This document shows positions 26,956 through 36,350 of a stretch of DNA of 64,000 nucleotides, piece by piece (position 1 is the first letter of the stretch; every line of letters begins with the position of its first letter). The DNA lies in NCBI RefSeq assembly GCF_008641065.1, contig NZ_VTRS01000010.1, forward strand, positions 1-64,000, in the 5' to 3' direction. The notes under the pieces are model-generated. The model was not told the origin of the DNA. It worked only from the letters and a program-made list of their open reading frames with translations, and ran no database searches. Made by a program: the position numbers and the translations under genes. The DNA is from Rhabdaerophilum calidifontis. GTDB taxonomy: Bacteria > Pseudomonadota > Alphaproteobacteria > Rhizobiales > Beijerinckiaceae.

Positions 26956-27501
26956 ATGAATCTCTGGCTGCGCGTGCTCTGGCTGTTCCTGACGGCGCCG
27001 TTCGGGGCGCGCATCGCCCCGCCTTTCGGGGTCTCGCGGCTGCGCTTCCGCGTCTGGCCGCTCGATCTCGACACCAATCTCCACATGAACAACGGCCGCT
27101 ATCTCACGATCGCGGATCTCGGCCGCGCCGATCTGCTGCTGCGCACCGGGCTCTGGCGCGCCGTGCTCAAGGAGGGGCTGCTGCCGATGCTCTCCGGCGC
27201 CGCGATCCGGTTCCGGCGGGAATTGAGGCCCTTCCAGCCCTTCACGCTGGAAACGCGCATCGTTGCCTGGCAGGGCACCTCCTTCATCATGGAGCACCGC
27301 TTCCTCGCGAAGGACGGAGCCGGCGCCGAGATCACGGCGGCGATCGCGCTGGTGCGCGGCGGGCTCTATGCCAGGCGGCAGCGGAAATTCCTCCCCGCCG
27401 AACACATCGCGGAATTGTCGGGCTATGCAGGTCCCGCCCCGGAGATCACGCCGGATCTCGCCGAGTTTCTGGCGCTCGAAAGCGCGCTGAAGACGCGCTG
27501 A
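26956..27501 (+). CDS. hotdog-fold acyl-CoA thioesterase family protein
   Basis: A 181-residue hotdog-fold protein resembling the THEM6/4HBT-like thioesterases. Recognisable parts are the N-terminal hydrophobic lead (LWLRVLWLFLTAPF), the family motif PLDLDTNLHMNNGRYLTIADLGR, and a central strand region with SFIMEHRFLAKDG. It may hydrolyse an acyl-CoA released by the adjacent beta-oxidation enzymes. The substrate is inferred from context only. A terminator lies between it and the FadB-type gene, so it has its own promoter or depends on read-through. Confidence 0.8.
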   Translation: MNLWLRVLWLFLTAPFGARIAPPFGVSRLRFRVWPLDLDTNLHMNNGRYLTIADLGRADLLLRTGLWRAVLKEGLLPMLSGAAIRFRRELRPFQPFTLETRIVAWQGTSFIMEHRFLAKDGAGAEITAAIALVRGGLYARRQRKFLPAEHIAELSGYAGPAPEITPDLAEFLALESALKTR

Positions 27502-27584
27502 CCGAGCCGTGAATTGACAGGTCCGCGCGCTCGCGGGCTTGATGGCGCCGCCACCCGCATCGCCCTCCCGCACCTGGAACACGC

Positions 27585-28211
27585 ATGACGCGCACCATCG
27601 ATTACCTGTTCTCGCTCATGAGCCCGTGGGCCTATCTCGGCTTCGACCGCTTTCATGAGATCGCCCGGAAACACGATGTCCGGATCCGCTACCGGCCGGC
27701 GCTGCTCGGTGAGATCTTCGCCGAGACCGGCGGGTTGCCGCTGGCGCGACGCCACCCCGCGCGCCAGGCCTATCGGCTCGTCGAGCTTCAGCGCTGGCGC
27801 GCCGCGCGCGGGCTTCCGCTGGTGCTCAACCCGCGTTACTGGCCGTTCGAGGGGGCGCTGGCCGATCAGATCGCCATCGCGATCATCGAGGCTGGGCATG
27901 TGCCCGAAGCCTATCTCCGCGCCGCCCACCGGGCGATCTGGGCCGAGGAGCGCAATCTCGCGGACGAGAACGAACTTGCCGCCCTGCTCGCCGCGGCCGG
28001 CTTGCCCGCGGAACTGCTGGTCCGCGCGCGTTCGCCGAAGATCACCGATCTCTACGCCGCCAACCGCGATTGGGCGATCGCCGCCGGGGTCTTCGGCGCG
28101 CCGAGCTATGTGCTCGACGGCGAGGTCTTCTGGGGGCAGGACCGGCTCGAATTGCTGGAATCCGCCTTGGGCTCGGGGCGCCCGGCCTATCGGCCGGACA
28201 CCGATCTCTGA
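27585..28211 (+). CDS. 2-hydroxychromene-2-carboxylate isomerase family protein (DsbA / GST-kappa fold)
   Basis: A 208-residue thioredoxin-fold protein of the HCCA isomerase family, which uses glutathione to isomerise aromatic breakdown intermediates. The N-terminal active-site region is YLFSLMSPWAYLGFDRF, with a serine in place of the DsbA cysteines. The C-terminal GVFGAPSYVLDGEVFWGQDRL is the family's cis-proline and FWGQDR signature. No aromatic-degradation operon is present, so the true substrate may differ from the name. It is convergent with the SCO gene, six bases away. Confidence 0.85.
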   Translation: MTRTIDYLFSLMSPWAYLGFDRFHEIARKHDVRIRYRPALLGEIFAETGGLPLARRHPARQAYRLVELQRWRAARGLPLVLNPRYWPFEGALADQIAIAIIEAGHVPEAYLRAAHRAIWAEERNLADENELAALLAAAGLPAELLVRARSPKITDLYAANRDWAIAAGVFGAPSYVLDGEVFWGQDRLELLESALGSGRPAYRPDTDL

Positions 28212-28217
28212 TCGGGC

Positions 28218-28814
28218 TCAGCCGGCGATGAGCCGACGAAGCTTGGCCTGCCGCACGGCCGGGGTCTCCTGCGAATCGAGGGTGCCGAAGAACAGGCCCT
28301 TCGCATCCATCAGGTAGATCGCGGCGGTATGGTCCATCGTGTAGCCCGAGGGTGTCTCGACCTTGCGGTAGATGGCGCGATAGGCCCGCGCCACCATGGC
28401 CAGTTCGGCCTCGTCCTTTGGCACGAGGCCGATGATGCGCGGGTCGAACGAGGCGGTATAGTCGCGCAGCAGCTCGACCGTGTCGCGCGCCGGGTCCACC
28501 GTGACGAAATAGACCCGGAAATCCTTTGCCGCCGCGCCGAGGGCCTCGAGGTCGTTATGAATCTCGAGCATCGCGGTCGGGCACACATCCGGGCAATGCG
28601 TGAAGCCGAAGAACAGCGCGAAGGGCCGGCCCTTCAGGCTTTCGCTGTCGATCGTGCCGCCGCTGGTCGCGGCGAGGCGGAAGGGGCCGCCGATGGCGGC
28701 GACCCCCGAGCCCGTCTCGTTCGCGTGCGGGTTGAGCAGCAGATAGCCGAGCACCGCCGTCAGCAGCGCGACGCTGCCCCAGGCGAGCACGCGAATGAGT
28801 CGCAGCGTGGTCAA
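28218..28814 (-). CDS. SCO1/SenC family copper chaperone
   Basis: A membrane-anchored periplasmic thioredoxin-like protein of 198 residues that delivers copper to the CuA site of cytochrome c oxidase. An N-terminal anchor (VLAWGSVALLTAVLGYLLL) precedes the domain. The copper-binding CPDVC motif is at residues 74-78 and the third ligand is the histidine in YTMDHTAA near residue 163. Its start overlaps the stop of the DUF1775-PCuAC gene by four bases, so it is translationally coupled in a three-gene copper operon. Confidence 0.93.
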   Translation of the reverse strand: MTTLRLIRVLAWGSVALLTAVLGYLLLNPHANETGSGVAAIGGPFRLAATSGGTIDSESLKGRPFALFFGFTHCPDVCPTAMLEIHNDLEALGAAAKDFRVYFVTVDPARDTVELLRDYTASFDPRIIGLVPKDEAELAMVARAYRAIYRKVETPSGYTMDHTAAIYLMDAKGLFFGTLDSQETPAVRQAKLRRLIAG

Positions 28815-29800
28815 TGCTTGTGCCCTCCATGATCCGCGCCCGAGGCCCCCATCGCATCGATGCGGTATTCGACCGCGACCTTGCCGGCCTTCTCGAACAC
28901 CAGTTCGCCCTTCACCGTGTCGCCCTGGTTGAGCCGCCGCTTGAGATCGAGGAACATGACATGGAAGCCGCCGGGCTTGAGCGTGACGGTTTCACCGGGC
29001 TTGATCTCAAGGCCCTTGGCCAATGCGCGCATCTTCATCACGCCCCCGTCCATCGCCATCTCGTGCACCTCGAAGATCCCGGCAATCTCGGCCGAACCGC
29101 CGATGAGCCGATCCGGCGCCGAGCCGGTATTGGTGATGGTCATGAACCCGCCCGCGACCTTGGCGCCGGCAGGGGTTGCCCGCGTCCAGGGCGCGGAGAT
29201 GACAAGTCCGCCGACCTTGTAGCTCGGTGCTGCGGCATGGCTGCCATGGCCGCCGGCCTGCGCCACGGCCTTGGGCAGAATCCGGATGCCCGGCGCCGGC
29301 ATCTTCAACGCGTGCGGGTCCTGCCCCTTGGCGGGGATCTCGGTCCACGCCACCTTGCCGCTGGCGCATTCCTGCACCACGGGCACGAACAGGGTTTCGT
29401 TGGCCGGCAACGCGTCCGTCACCCGTGCCTGAAAGACGAACTCGTCGTAATTGTCGTCGGCGAGATTGCCGCCGGACCAGACGATCTCCTTGACACCCGC
29501 CTTCACCTCGCGGCCGTAGAGCGTGTAGCTGCGGGCATAATCGCCCTTGCTGGTGGTGAGCGTCCAGCCGGATTTCGGCATCGGCTTCACGGCGATCAGA
29601 CCCTCGGGGATCGTGACGCGGACGATATTGGTCGCCTGGCCTTCGCAGCCATGCGGAATGCGGAGCACCATCTTCTGGGTGCTGTCCTGGGGGGCGGCCT
29701 GCACCTCGAAGGTGGCATGCGCGCCGGCCTGCTGCGGTGCTGCGAGGGCGAGGAGGCAGGCGGAAAGGGGCGCCGCGAGGCGCATCGTGAACATCGACAT
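28811..29800 (-). CDS. DUF1775 (YcnI-like) - PCuAC fusion, periplasmic copper chaperone
   Basis: A secreted 329-residue protein joining two copper-handling domains. After a signal peptide ending AGAHATF, the DUF1775 domain (about 25-175) begins with the copper-binding His at the mature N-terminus and contains VVQECASGKVAWTEIPAKG. The C-terminal PCuAC domain (about 190-315) contains APWTRATPAGAKVAGGFMTI and the HEM-x10-MKMR copper(I) site, then GGFHVMFLDLKR. The C-terminus is His-rich (DHGGHKH). It likely receives copper and passes it to the SCO protein encoded next. DUF2946 lies 35 bases upstream. Confidence 0.92.
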   Translation of the reverse strand: MSMFTMRLAAPLSACLLALAAPQQAGAHATFEVQAAPQDSTQKMVLRIPHGCEGQATNIVRVTIPEGLIAVKPMPKSGWTLTTSKGDYARSYTLYGREVKAGVKEIVWSGGNLADDNYDEFVFQARVTDALPANETLFVPVVQECASGKVAWTEIPAKGQDPHALKMPAPGIRILPKAVAQAGGHGSHAAAPSYKVGGLVISAPWTRATPAGAKVAGGFMTITNTGSAPDRLIGGSAEIAGIFEVHEMAMDGGVMKMRALAKGLEIKPGETVTLKPGGFHVMFLDLKRRLNQGDTVKGELVFEKAGKVAVEYRIDAMGASGADHGGHKH

Positions 29801-29835
29801 CGGAATGATCCTGAATGAGAGGGAAGAACGGGCGA

Positions 29836-30246
29836 TCAGGCCCGGCCCGGCGGTCCTCTCGACCAGGGCAGGATATGCGGTTCGGCGTGCGCCACGGGCG
29901 TGTCAACGCGCTCGGCCGGCAGGCCGGCCGGTGCGTGCGGCGGCAGGATCGTCGCGAGGCGCGGCGCCAGCGCGGGTTGCGCCGGCAGGCAGCATGTCGC
30001 GCAATCATGCGCTGCGGCGGGGGCCTGGTCCGGATCGCTCCGCTCGTCGAGGCTTACCGGCGCGTGCACGTCGTCCGGTTTCTGGCCCGACATACAGAGC
30101 GCGAAGGCGATACCCGGTTCTGAAGCGGCCCGCTGCGCCAGCGCGCGTGCTTCGATCACCCCCGACAGCGCAATGAAGGCGCAGAGGAGCAGCGGCAGCG
30201 CTTCGCGCAGCAGCCCGCGGCCATGCCGGATCAGGGTCTGAACCAT
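29836..30246 (-). CDS. DUF2946-like small membrane/periplasmic protein
   Basis: A roughly 136-residue protein with one N-terminal hydrophobic segment (EALPLLLCAFIALSGVIEARAL), a Cys-x-x-Cys-Cys cluster in HDCATCCLP, and a proline-rich tail ending SRGPP. This layout fits DUF2946, a family of unknown function often found near copper-handling genes. The cysteines could bind copper. ATG 30246 is used because GGAAAGG sits next to it. It is first in the operon with DUF1775-PCuAC and SCO. Confidence 0.65.
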   Translation of the reverse strand: MVQTLIRHGRGLLREALPLLLCAFIALSGVIEARALAQRAASEPGIAFALCMSGQKPDDVHAPVSLDERSDPDQAPAAAHDCATCCLPAQPALAPRLATILPPHAPAGLPAERVDTPVAHAEPHILPWSRGPPGRA

Positions 30247-30314
30247 GCCTTTCCATATGCCCCCGAACCCGCCGCCGGCAAGAGCGGAGCGGTTGAAAGC
30301 ATGAGCGCGAAGCG

Positions 30315-33300
30315 TCACTCCGCGGCGCGCGGCGCCTCCAGGCTGAGCTGGGCGATCAGCGCCCGCAGCGCCGAGGGCTTGATCGGCTTGTTGAGCACCG
30401 GCACCCCGGCGGCGGCGGCCTGGTCCCGCACCTCCGTGGAGCGATCGGCCGTGATCAGGGCCGCAGGAAGGCCCGGGCGCAACCGCCGCCGGAGCGCGCG
30501 GATCGCGACAAGCCCGTTGCCTTCGTCGAGCTGGTAATCGACCAGCGCGAGGGTCGGCGGCGTTCCGCTGCGCACTGCCGTGAGGATCGCCGCGGCATTG
30601 GCGCCGGTGGTCACCGTGCAGCCCCAGCCCTCGAGCAGGGTGCGCATGCCGTCGAGGATCGCCGGCTCGTTGTCGATCACCGCGACATGGATGCCGGCGA
30701 GCGGCGCCGGCGGAGCAGCCGTCTCGCCCTCGACCGGGGTCGACGCGGCGTGTGCCGGGCGCTGCGCCGCGATCGGCACCGCGACCCGGAACGATGAGCC
30801 CCTGGCGGGCGCCGAATCGAGTTCGAGCCGGTGCCCCAGAACCTTGACGATTCGTTCGACGATCGAGAGCCCGAGCCCGAGGCCGCGCTCGATGCGTGCG
30901 CCCTGGTCGAGGCGCTGGAATTCCTTGAAGATCACCTTCTGCTTGTTCGCGGCGATGCCGATGCCGGTATCGGCGACGACGAGGACTGCCTGCCCCCCCC
31001 GCCGCTTGACGCCGACGAGCACGCGGCCCGTGATGGTATATTTGATCGCGTTCGAGACGAGATTCTGGAGCAGGCGGCGCAGCAGCCGCCGGTCGCTGGT
31101 CACGACCAGCGAGGAGGGGACGAAGATCAGCCGCAACCCCTTGGCCGCCGCAACCGGGCCGAACTCGATCTGGAGCTGATTAAGCACGTCGCCGATCGGG
31201 AAGCTCGAGCGTTCCGGCTGGAGCTTGCCGCCGTCGAGCCGCGAAATCTCGAGCAGCGCGGAGAGGATCTCCTCGACGGCGTTGAGCGATGCCTCGACAT
31301 TGCCGGCGAGCGCGGCCTGCGGCGTGTCGCGCAGGCTTTCGGAGAGTGCGCTCGAATAGAGCCGTGCGGCGTTGAGCGGCTGGATGATGTCGTGGCTTGC
31401 CGCGGCGAGGAAGCGTGTTTTCGAGGCATTGGCCTCCTCGGCCTCCAGCTTCGCGCGGGCAAGCTCGCGGTTGGCCTGGGTGAGTTCGTCGGTGCGGGTG
31501 CGGACGCGCTTCTCGAGCGTGACATTGGCCTCGGCCAGCGCGCGCTCGGCCTCCACCGCCTCGGTGATGTCGGTGTAGGTCGTCACGAGACCGCCATCGG
31601 GCAGGTGGTTGGAGCGGATCTCGATCGTCCGCCCGGACGGATGCAGGGTCAGGCGCTGCGGCTCGGTCTCCTGCACCAGCGAGGCGATGCGCTGGGCGAT
31701 GACATCGGCGGCAAGCGCCTTTCCGTAAAGCTCGCGCCGGGCATTGTCGTTGACGATCTCGTCGAGCCCGACCCCGAAGCGCACGAGGTCCGGCGGCAGT
31801 TCGAACAGGTCCTGGAAGGCGCGGTTCCAGCACATCAGCCGCAATTCGCGGTCGAACACGGTCACGCCCTGCCGGGTATGGTCGAGCCCGTGCTGGAGCA
31901 GCGTGCGCGAATGCTGGATCGCGGCGGAGGCATCGTCGAGCAGCTTCAGCGCCGCCTCGGTCGAGACATTGCGCCGCCGCAGCATCAGCGACAGCACGAG
32001 CCGCGACGAGGCGGCGCCGATCGCCGAGGCGAGGAGATGCTCGGCAAAGCGGATCGTATGCGCATCGGCCTCCTGCCCGGTGACGAAGGGGGTTCCGCGT
32101 TGCAGTTCGAAGGCGCCGAAGGCACGGTCCGTCCGCTCTTCGCCGAGATAGCGCGCGACCGTGGTGCGCAGGTCGTCGACGCTGACCGAGGAGCGCCAGA
32201 GCTTGAACGAGGGGCCTGCGGCGCTGGCTTCGGGGCGGGTGAAGAGGCTGGCCTGAAGCCGCTCGATCGGACTTTGGGCGCGCAGCAGCGAGACCAGCAC
32301 CAGCACCGCCGTGTTGATGCCGAGCGATAGCGCCACCCCGGTCACGAGAGGCGGGAAATCGGTGCCGAGAATGCTCGACGGCGCGAGGAAGGAGAGGCCG
32401 AACGGTCCGTCGCGGACGATATGGGCGATGAAGCCGCCGCTGCCACCGAGCGTCGGCAGGAACAGGAGGTAGAGCCACAATCCGAAGCCGGCCGTCAGCG
32501 CCGCAAGCGCGCCCTGCGCGTTCGCCCGCTGCCAGAACAGCCCGAGGAAGAAGGCCGGGACGAGCTGCGCGATCGCGGCGAAGGACAGCAGGCCGATCGA
32601 GGCCAACGCCGCCTGCTCCGAGGCCCGGTAATAGGCGAAGCCGAGGAAGAGGATGATCACGACCGCGACACGCCGGATCATCAGCACCGTCTGCCCCATG
32701 TCGAGCCGGTTGCCGCGTCCGGCGCCCGCGGGGTCGTTGATTATCTCCTTCGGGCGCAGGTTGGTCCGTCGCAGCAGGAACGGCATCGCGAGATCGTTGG
32801 AGACCATGATGCCGCAGGCGACCGATTCGACGATCACCATGGCCGTGGCGGCGGATAGCGCGCCGATGAACGCGGCGAGCGCCACGAGGCCCGCCTCTGC
32901 CTGGAGCGGCAGCGACAGCACCATGAAATCGCGGTCGATCGTGCGCTCGGGGAAGATCACGAGGCCGGCAAGCGCGATCGGCACCACGAACACGTTGATC
33001 GCGACGAGATAGGCCGGGAATTGCCAGGCCGCCTGGCGCAGGTCGCGCACGTCGCGGTTCTCGACGATCATTACGTGGAACTGGCGTGGCAGCAGGAAGA
33101 TCGCGAAGGCCGCGAGCATCGTCGTCGTGACCCAGACATAGGGGTCCGGCGGGGTGGAGAGCATTTCCGCCGCCGCCGGCACCTGCCGCGCCCGCGTGAA
33201 GAGATCGTCGAACCCGTCGAACATCACGAAGACGACGAAGACCCCCACGGCTAGAAAGGCGAGCAGCTTGACGAGCGATTCCGCCGCGATTGCCAGCATC

Positions 33301-33884
33301 AGCCCGTTCTGGTGCTCGGTCGCGTCGATATGGCGCGTGCCGAAGGCGATCGCGAAGGCTGCGAGCACGATGGTGACAAGCAGCGAGACATCCCCGATCA
33401 CGCTGATGCCGCGGATGGTGGGCACATAGCCGAGTTCGCGGAAGACGATGATCTCCAGCGCCGAGGAAATCGCCTTGAGCTGGAGCGCGATGTAGGGAAC
33501 CGTGCCGACGACGGCGATCACCGCCACGATGGCCGCGACGCGCCCGTCCTTGCCGTAGCGGGCGCCGATGAAATCGGCGACCGAGGTGATGCGCTGCGAT
33601 TTCGCGATATGGATGATCCGCGCGATGAGGGGCAGGCCGAGCAGGATGCCGATCAGCGGGCCGAGATAGATCGGCAGGAAATCGAGCCCCGCGCGCGAGG
33701 AGAGGCCGACCGAACCGAGGAAGGTCCAGGACGTGCAATAAACCGCGAGCGTCAGCGCGTAGATCGGCGGCCGGAAGCGGTCGCGCATCAGGAATCCGCC
33801 CCGCGTATCGCCGAAATGGGCGATCGCGAACAGCGTGATCAGGTAGAGCAAGGCGGCGGCGAGCGCGACCCAGCCGGCGAGCAT
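30315..33884 (-). CDS. hybrid sensor histidine kinase with sodium/solute-symporter-like sensor domain (CrbS/MxtR-like)
   Basis: An 1189-residue membrane kinase. The N-terminal half (about 1-570) is a 12- to 13-helix SSS-type transporter domain containing YCTSWTFLGSVGLSSRAG and RITSVADFIGARYG. A PAS domain (about 660-790), a short coiled coil, and a histidine kinase domain follow. The phospho-accepting His831 lies in LAAASHDIIQPLNAARL. The N box is NLVSNAIKYT and the G boxes are VADTGIGIA and GLGLGLSIV. A C-terminal receiver domain has Asp1116 in LALVDYQLDEG. Its architecture matches CrbS/MxtR kinases, which sense a carbon-related signal and control acetate use. The likely DNA-binding partner is the CrbR-like regulator at 5145-5804, unusually 25 kb away. 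The gene is divergent from the exonuclease-CBS-DUF294 fusion. Confidence 0.9.
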   Translation of the reverse strand: MLAGWVALAAALLYLITLFAIAHFGDTRGGFLMRDRFRPPIYALTLAVYCTSWTFLGSVGLSSRAGLDFLPIYLGPLIGILLGLPLIARIIHIAKSQRITSVADFIGARYGKDGRVAAIVAVIAVVGTVPYIALQLKAISSALEIIVFRELGYVPTIRGISVIGDVSLLVTIVLAAFAIAFGTRHIDATEHQNGLMLAIAAESLVKLLAFLAVGVFVVFVMFDGFDDLFTRARQVPAAAEMLSTPPDPYVWVTTTMLAAFAIFLLPRQFHVMIVENRDVRDLRQAAWQFPAYLVAINVFVVPIALAGLVIFPERTIDRDFMVLSLPLQAEAGLVALAAFIGALSAATAMVIVESVACGIMVSNDLAMPFLLRRTNLRPKEIINDPAGAGRGNRLDMGQTVLMIRRVAVVIILFLGFAYYRASEQAALASIGLLSFAAIAQLVPAFFLGLFWQRANAQGALAALTAGFGLWLYLLFLPTLGGSGGFIAHIVRDGPFGLSFLAPSSILGTDFPPLVTGVALSLGINTAVLVLVSLLRAQSPIERLQASLFTRPEASAAGPSFKLWRSSVSVDDLRTTVARYLGEERTDRAFGAFELQRGTPFVTGQEADAHTIRFAEHLLASAIGAASSRLVLSLMLRRRNVSTEAALKLLDDASAAIQHSRTLLQHGLDHTRQGVTVFDRELRLMCWNRAFQDLFELPPDLVRFGVGLDEIVNDNARRELYGKALAADVIAQRIASLVQETEPQRLTLHPSGRTIEIRSNHLPDGGLVTTYTDITEAVEAERALAEANVTLEKRVRTRTDELTQANRELARAKLEAEEANASKTRFLAAASHDIIQPLNAARLYSSALSESLRDTPQAALAGNVEASLNAVEEILSALLEISRLDGGKLQPERSSFPIGDVLNQLQIEFGPVAAAKGLRLIFVPSSLVVTSDRRLLRRLLQNLVSNAIKYTITGRVLVGVKRRGGQAVLVVADTGIGIAANKQKVIFKEFQRLDQGARIERGLGLGLSIVERIVKVLGHRLELDSAPARGSSFRVAVPIAAQRPAHAASTPVEGETAAPPAPLAGIHVAVIDNEPAILDGMRTLLEGWGCTVTTGANAAAILTAVRSGTPPTLALVDYQLDEGNGLVAIRALRRRLRPGLPAALITADRSTEVRDQAAAAGVPVLNKPIKPSALRALIAQLSLEAPRAAE

Positions 33885-34074
33885 GATGGCGTTCCGTTCC
33901 CGTTGCGCGGGCATTCCCCGCTTGCCAGCGAGCTTTCCACGCCGGAGGCTCCCCCGCAAGCAGGGCGATCTCCACCGAAAGCGGGGCTTGCCTCCGCTCC
34001 GTCTGCCATCGATCATCATATGCGCGGTTCGGGCATCCGGGCTGCGGCGAGACGCGGAGGGGGGCGGAAGACAG

Positions 34075-36198
34075 ATGGTCGAGGTCCTGGGCAATGTGCC
34101 GCTCTTCGCGCTCGATGCCGTCGCCATCGATCTCGAAACCACCGGGCTCGATCCGCGCGAGGCGCGGATCGTCGAGATCGCGGCGGTGCGGCTCACCCAT
34201 GGCCGGCGGGAGCAAGAGAGTTTCGCAAGTCTCGTCGCCAGCGGAACGCCGCTTCCCGAGCCGGTCGAACGGCTCACGGGCATCACCAATGCCGCGCTGG
34301 AGGGGCAGCCCGATTTCCGCGCAATCTACCCGGCCTTCACCGATTTCTGCGGCGAACGCGTCATGCTCGGCCATGCGATCGGCTTCGATCTCGCCGTCCT
34401 GCGGCGCGAATGCGAGCTTGCCGGAATCCGCTGGTCGCGGCCGCGCGCGCTCGATACGCGCCTTCTCGCCGGCATCGTCGCGCCGCGCCTGCCCGATCAT
34501 TCGCTGGAAACGCTGGCAAGCTGGCTTGGCCTCACGCTCGGGCCGCGGCATCGCGCGACATCCGACGCGATCTCGGCGGCCGAGGTCTTCCGCGGATTGC
34601 TGCCGAAGCTGCGCGAGGCCGGCATCCGCACGCTCGGCGAGGCCGAGCAGGCCTGCCGCACGCTCACCGATCAGCTCGAACGCTATCATCGCGCCGGCTG
34701 GGTCGAGCCGGTCGCGAGCCCGGCGCAGAGCGATGCCGAGCGCACGCTCGCGCGGCTCGATTCCTACCCCTACCGCCACCGCATCCGCGAGGTGATGCGC
34801 ACGCCGCCGCAATGCGTGCCGCCGGAGACGAGCCTGCGCATGGTGATGCGCGGCATGGCCGAGGCGCGCGTCTCCTCGGTCTTCGTCGGCCGGGAGGGCG
34901 AGAGCCGCGACTGGGGCATCCTCACCGAGCGCGACGCGCTGCGCGCCATCGCCCGCGAGGATGCCGCCGTGCTCGATCGGCCGGCCGGTTCCCTGGCCTC
35001 GCGCCCGCTCGCGACCATTCCCGCCGATGCCTTCGTCTACCGCGCGATTGGCCGCATGACGCGGCTCAACATCCGCCATCTCGCGGTGACGGCGGAGGAT
35101 GGCTCCGTGGTCGGCGCGCTCTCGCAGCGCGACCTTCTGCGCCTGCGCGCCACGCTCGCCATCGCGCTCGGCGACGATATCGATCAGGCCGGGGATGCCG
35201 GCGCGCTCGGCCGCGCCTGGGCCAAGCTCCCGGCCATGGCCCGCGCGCTTCTGGAAGAGGGGATCGGCGCGCGGGAGATCGCCGCCATCGTCGCGCGCGA
35301 GATCGGGGCGTTAACGCGCAAGGCCGCGATGCTGGCCGAGGCGGCGATGGCAGCGGAAGGGCTGGGGGCGCCGCCGCGCGCCTATGCGGTGCTGATCCTG
35401 GGTTCGGCCGGGCGGGGCGAGAGCCTGCTGTCGATGGATCAGGACAATGCGCTCGTCTATGCGGGCGCGGAGGATGACGCGGTCGATGCCTGGTTCGCCG
35501 ATCTCGGCCGGCGTTTTACCGCCATCCTGCACGAGGTCGGCGTTCCGCTCTGCAAGGGCGGCGTCATGGCCTCGAATGCGGCCTTCCGCGCCTCGCTGGA
35601 GGGGTGGAAGGCGCGGATCGCGCATTGGGTGACGCGGGCGAACCCGCAGGATCTGCTCAATGTCGATATCGTCTTCGATCTCCGGCCCGTGCATGGCGAC
35701 GGCGCGCTGGGCGCCGAACTCTGGCGCTTCGCGCTCGAATCCGCGCGCGGCCAGACCGCCTTTCTCAAGATGCTCGTCGAGATGCACGAGGCCGATCAGG
35801 GCGCGCTGACCCTGCTCGGCGGCTTCCGGCTCGAAGGCGGACGCATCGATCTCAAGCGCCATGCGCTTGGCAAGATCGTCGCGGCGGCGCGCGTCATGGC
35901 GCTGGCGCTCGGCATTGCCGCGCGCGGAACCGCCGACCGCCTCGCCGAGGTCCGTGCCGCCGGCCATGGCGCCGATTCCGATCTCGCCCGGCTCGACGAG
36001 ACCCATGCGCGGGTAATGGACCTGATCCTGCGCGCGCAGCTTGCCGATATCCGCGCCGGCCGGCCGCCGACGACGCGTGTTCCACCAGATCTGCTCGATC
36101 CGGCCGAGAAATCGGCGCTGAAGGGCGATCTTTCCGCGCTCGGTGCCATCGACACCCTGGTGCGCGACTGGATGAGTTCGGCCTTCGACAGGCGATAG
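34075..36198 (+). CDS. 3'-5' exonuclease - CBS pair - DUF294 nucleotidyltransferase-like fusion protein
   Basis: A 707-residue cytoplasmic fusion. Residues 1-175 form a DnaQ-like DEDD exonuclease (AIDLETTGLDPREARIVEIAAV, LGHAIGFDLAVL, HRATSDAISAAEV). Residues about 235-370 are two CBS modules, which usually bind adenine nucleotides. Residues about 400-520 are a DUF294 nucleotidyltransferase-like domain (LGSAGRGESLLSMDQDNALVY), and the rest is its C-terminal partner domain. The CBS-DUF294 part resembles GlnD-like nucleotidyltransferases. From memory, such genes often neighbour SSS kinases or acetate permeases, sometimes with a separate exonuclease gene; here they are one protein. ATG 34075 is preceded by a purine-rich GGAAG. 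The function is not established. Confidence 0.88.
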   Translation: MVEVLGNVPLFALDAVAIDLETTGLDPREARIVEIAAVRLTHGRREQESFASLVASGTPLPEPVERLTGITNAALEGQPDFRAIYPAFTDFCGERVMLGHAIGFDLAVLRRECELAGIRWSRPRALDTRLLAGIVAPRLPDHSLETLASWLGLTLGPRHRATSDAISAAEVFRGLLPKLREAGIRTLGEAEQACRTLTDQLERYHRAGWVEPVASPAQSDAERTLARLDSYPYRHRIREVMRTPPQCVPPETSLRMVMRGMAEARVSSVFVGREGESRDWGILTERDALRAIAREDAAVLDRPAGSLASRPLATIPADAFVYRAIGRMTRLNIRHLAVTAEDGSVVGALSQRDLLRLRATLAIALGDDIDQAGDAGALGRAWAKLPAMARALLEEGIGAREIAAIVAREIGALTRKAAMLAEAAMAAEGLGAPPRAYAVLILGSAGRGESLLSMDQDNALVYAGAEDDAVDAWFADLGRRFTAILHEVGVPLCKGGVMASNAAFRASLEGWKARIAHWVTRANPQDLLNVDIVFDLRPVHGDGALGAELWRFALESARGQTAFLKMLVEMHEADQGALTLLGGFRLEGGRIDLKRHALGKIVAAARVMALALGIAARGTADRLAEVRAAGHGADSDLARLDETHARVMDLILRAQLADIRAGRPPTTRVPPDLLDPAEKSALKGDLSALGAIDTLVRDWMSSAFDRR

Positions 36199-36350
36199 GG
36201 CCGGTCTGGCGCGCGATTGCCGCAGGCGGCGGAATGCGCCTATCTTCTTCCGCGAACCGCGCGGTGCTTTGCCGGCTCGGTTGATGGTTCCGGCGCGCGG
36301 CCCGCCGGGCCGCTGCCGCTATGGTCGCGCTTGGTTCGGGAGGGGCCAGC

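Noticed and set aside
24586-27582. A 998-codon minus-strand frame opposite the FadB-type gene and thioesterase
   Set aside because: The plus-strand gene has clear hydratase and dehydrogenase motifs. The antisense frame is a codon-bias artefact.
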